Below, piece by piece: positions 62,301 to 64,000 of a DNA stretch of 64,000 bases. How positions within the stretch are numbered: position 1 is the first letter of the stretch; each line of letters begins with the position of its first letter. This stretch comes from Podarcis raffonei (taxonomy: Eukaryota > Chordata > Lepidosauria > Squamata > Lacertidae). A program made the position numbers and the translations under genes. The DNA lies in assembly GCF_027172205.1 (NCBI RefSeq), contig NC_070619.1, forward strand, positions 8,234,459-8,298,458, written 5' to 3'. The notes beneath the pieces are model-generated. The model was not told the DNA's origin. It ran no database searches and worked only from the letters and a program-made list of their open reading frames with translations.

Positions 62301-63430
62301 AAGGTAAAGGGACCGCTGACCATTAGGTCCAGTCGTGACTGACTCAGGGGTTGCGGCGCTCATCTCGCTTTATTGGCCGAGGGAGCCAGCGTACAGCTTC
62401 CGGGTCACGTGGCCAGCAGGACTAAGCCGCTTCTGGCAAACCAGAGCAGCGCACAGAAACGCTGTTTACCTTCCCGCCGGAGTGGTATCTATTGATCTAC
62501 TTGCACTTTGATGTGCTTTCAAACTGCTAGGTTGGCAGGAGCTGGGACTGAACAATGGGAGCTCACTCCGTCGCGGGGATTCAAACCGCCAACCTTCTGA
62601 TCAGCAAGCCCTAGGCTCTGTGGTTTAACCCACAGTGCCACCCATGTCCCATAGAACCTGATATAGGTAGCTGTTATTATTTGACAGATGCTGTAGTTTG
62701 TTTGGGGAGTGGGGTGGAAAGGGAAACCTGCTTCTTCCATTCTGAAGCAACATACATATTGTTGCATGCCACCCCACTCTCTAAGTGGTGTGAGATTCCA
62801 TGTGGTTGCCCCAGGGTCCAGTTACCTTGGAATAAGGGACACCAGAGACTGTGGTGTCTTTGGGATATATGGCTTATTTACGCATGGTCTGTGATGGAGT
62901 GGCTCATAGCATTAACACCCTAAGAGGCATTGCTTCTTCCATAGTCACAGACTTGGAATGAAACAGAAGCTGGAGTTGACATCAGAGATGCAAACCATAG
63001 AGGAATTTGGTGAGATCTGTTGATGCTAAATAGTCCTGGGAAGCTGTAGCTAAGCCTGCTGTTGGGGATTCGAACCGCCGACCTTCTGATTGGCAAGTCC
63101 TAGGCTCTGTGGTTTAACCCACAGCACCACCCGCGTCCCTAGGGGGATAGGAAGAGTTTTTTAACCCCTTCCTCCTTGAGGTCCCTGCCTTTTTTTGTTT
63201 AATTGTTATTTTATTTATGAATTTCAGATTTATCCACCAAGGCCCCTGGCTTTGAGGGTACTGGGAAAGGGAGAGGGAGCCTGGAGCAACTTACCTTGAG
63301 CAGAAGGATATCGTTTGAAACCGTTATACGATCATATTCCGGGTGCATGTGGTACGACTCAACGCCGATCACCTGTTGAGTGTTCTCGATGGCAGAGCGG
63401 TCGTGTGCCCCCAAAACCACGGTCATCTCG
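59218..63430 (-). CDS. Granzyme/mast-cell-protease-like serine protease (S1A), last three exons, 5' part outside the window
   Basis: Minus-strand exons are 63295-63430 (136 nt), 60809-61060 (252 nt) and 59218-59352 (135 nt, with stop); phases join. The first encodes [20 protein letters not shown] and ends SNDILLLK, with the catalytic Asp102. The second has TPCSLAGWG and MICAG. The third starts [12 protein letters not shown] (Ser195) and ends [12 protein letters not shown]. The 136-nt exon and missing Cys191/Cys220 pair fit the granzyme/chymase group. The S1-site residues before GDSGG read D-T-S-Q, so position 189 appears to be Asp, which would suggest tryptic cleavage if the alignment is right. 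His57 and the signal peptide must lie beyond position 64000. No orthologue is assigned. Confidence 0.9.
59591..59948 (+). mobile_element. L2 3' end
   Basis: Ends GGGGTATAAATAAATTATT with an (ATT)n tail. In a protease intron. Confidence 0.82.
60038..60371 (+). mobile_element. L2 3' end
   Basis: Second copy, ending at the MITE of 60372. Confidence 0.82.
60372..60634. mobile_element. MITE A, copy 5
   Basis: Both inverted ends present; in a protease intron. Confidence 0.82.
60809..61060 (-). CDS. S1 protease exon 4 (CSLAGWG)
   Basis: 84 codons in phase 0, from [18 protein letters not shown] to LRDTSQ. Acceptor ttcctgcag, donor cag|gtgagg. Confidence 0.9.
61061..61640. other. Protease intron sequence
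   Basis: No repeat or exon recognised between the CSLAGWG exon and the LTR-like segment. Confidence 0.45.
61640..62110 (+). mobile_element. LTR-like sequence (ERV type?)
   Basis: TATATATAC near 61970, then CAGAATAAACTCTTT and a CT-rich stretch near 62095-62110, recall the U3-R-U5 layout of a gammaretrovirus-like solo LTR. Ends are not fixed. It lies in an intron of the protease gene. Confidence 0.35.
62301..62650 (-). mobile_element. Hybrid Sauria SINE
   Basis: The 3' part (62301-62512) belongs to a SINE whose 5' end lies at 63065-63139. The 5' part (62513-62650) matches the SINE at 35498. Confidence 0.8.
62513..63064 (-). repeat. Inverted segment copy, arm 2
   Basis: Reverse copy of 35080-35637, placed inside a different Sauria SINE. 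In the first intron seen of the protease gene. Confidence 0.88.
63065..63139 (-). mobile_element. Displaced Sauria SINE head
   Basis: Head only. With 62301-62512 it is bounded by TAGGGGGGATAG (62288-62299) and TAGGGGGATAG (63139-63149), as one split SINE would be. Confidence 0.75.
63295..63430 (-). CDS. S1 protease exon with catalytic Asp
   Basis: Acceptor ttccag|cgagatgacc and donor ctcaag|gtaagt on the minus strand. One base then 45 codons, ending SNDILLLK. Confidence 0.9.
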
Positions 63431-64000
63431 CTGGAAAACAAGGGCACCAGTGTGCATTGGCAAGGGTTAGTGAACCGTGAATCGACCCTCAGCTATCGTT
63501 CTCTCTTGGTGACAGGCAGGATGGGGGAATCTGTCCATTTCCCCAGTCTTAAATTCAGTTCTTCAGATTTCTACACCAGTTTGCCTAATAGGTTGGTAAT
63601 GAACTAAGAAGGCATCTCTGCTGCTTTGTCCCGGAGGTGTTTAACTTTAGGTCACGTGGGAAAGGTATTCAGCTGCAAATCTCCATTTGGAGGGACTTGG
63701 TCTTTGTTCTCAAGCACCGTGGAAGAAAGCATGTGTCCTAATGTTTTCTCTCCACTGGAGAACAGCTTTGGCTGGAATGGAACCTGTGAGAGGTCAGAGC
63801 TTTGTTTACAGCTCTGGCCGAAGTTATTTAATGTTTCTAAGATGCTGAACCTAGGCCTGGACAAGCATACGATTTCACACGACTATTCGGATGTAACATT
63901 AATTGTTTTGGGTCTGTTTTGCAACGAGTTCTGCTAGCAAAGCTTTGAAACCACATTTTTGGAGTGGGAAATTTTTGATTCCCTAAGCGCCAGCTTTTAT
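63431..64000. other. Protease intron upstream of the Asp102 exon
   Basis: No exon with the His57 motif (TAAHC) is seen, so the rest of the gene lies outside the window. Confidence 0.55.

Noticed and set aside
35080-63064. Terminal inverted repeats of one giant mobile element around the V2R gene
   Set aside because: Arm 2 sits inside a split SINE and no target duplication flanks the 28-kb span; copying explains it better.

Overview
The window is nuclear DNA of a squamate reptile, most likely a lizard. The evidence is about 25 copies of the tRNA-derived Sauria SINE, about ten Bov-B (RTE) LINE pieces, L1, L2 and CR1 LINE ends, a MIR-like CORE-SINE, and a vomeronasal type-2 receptor (V2R) gene. 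The species cannot be named from the sequence; a lacertid-like lizard is only a guess. More than three quarters of the window is transposable-element DNA.

Layout. 1-4480: repeats (Bov-B, Sauria SINE, LTR-like sequence), a CpG-rich island with CRE and NRF1-like sites, and a four-copy minisatellite. 4484-23989 (+): the complete nine-exon nuclear gene for the mitochondrial tRNA-modifying GTPase GTPBP3 (MnmE homologue), 495 codons, with consistent splice phases and one GC-AG intron. 23990-26500: its probable 3' UTR, split by a Sauria SINE, an L1 and a Bov-B, each with a target-site duplication (TSD). 26500-40000: gene-poor DNA with a degenerate satellite, an intronless intact IFI27/ISG12-type retrogene (minus strand, about 29.2-29.5 kb) inserted in a LINE, and two broken V2R exon-6 pseudogenes on the minus strand (about 30.5-32.2 and 36.1-37.4 kb). 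40461-56576 (+): a complete six-exon V2R gene of 877 codons. Its first intron holds an L1 split by a young, whole-looking Tf1/sushi-type chromovirus with matching 408-bp LTRs. 59218-63430 (-): the last three exons of a granzyme/mast-cell-protease-like serine protease whose first exons lie beyond the window.

Functionally the three host loci are unrelated: mitochondrial tRNA wobble-uridine modification, chemosensation and a secreted/granule protease. V2R gene plus V2R pseudogenes looks like the edge of a V2R cluster.

I found no new multi-gene system. The most informative signals are insertion histories: TSDs that contain the GTPBP3 stop codon and the V2R exon-5 splice donor, a twin-primed LINE ending 22 bp before a GTPBP3 splice acceptor, a twin-primed Bov-B, a retrogene with poly(A) signal and TSD, and two recent segment copies (6.5/9.8 kb and 35.1/62.5 kb) whose break points fall in shared repeats.
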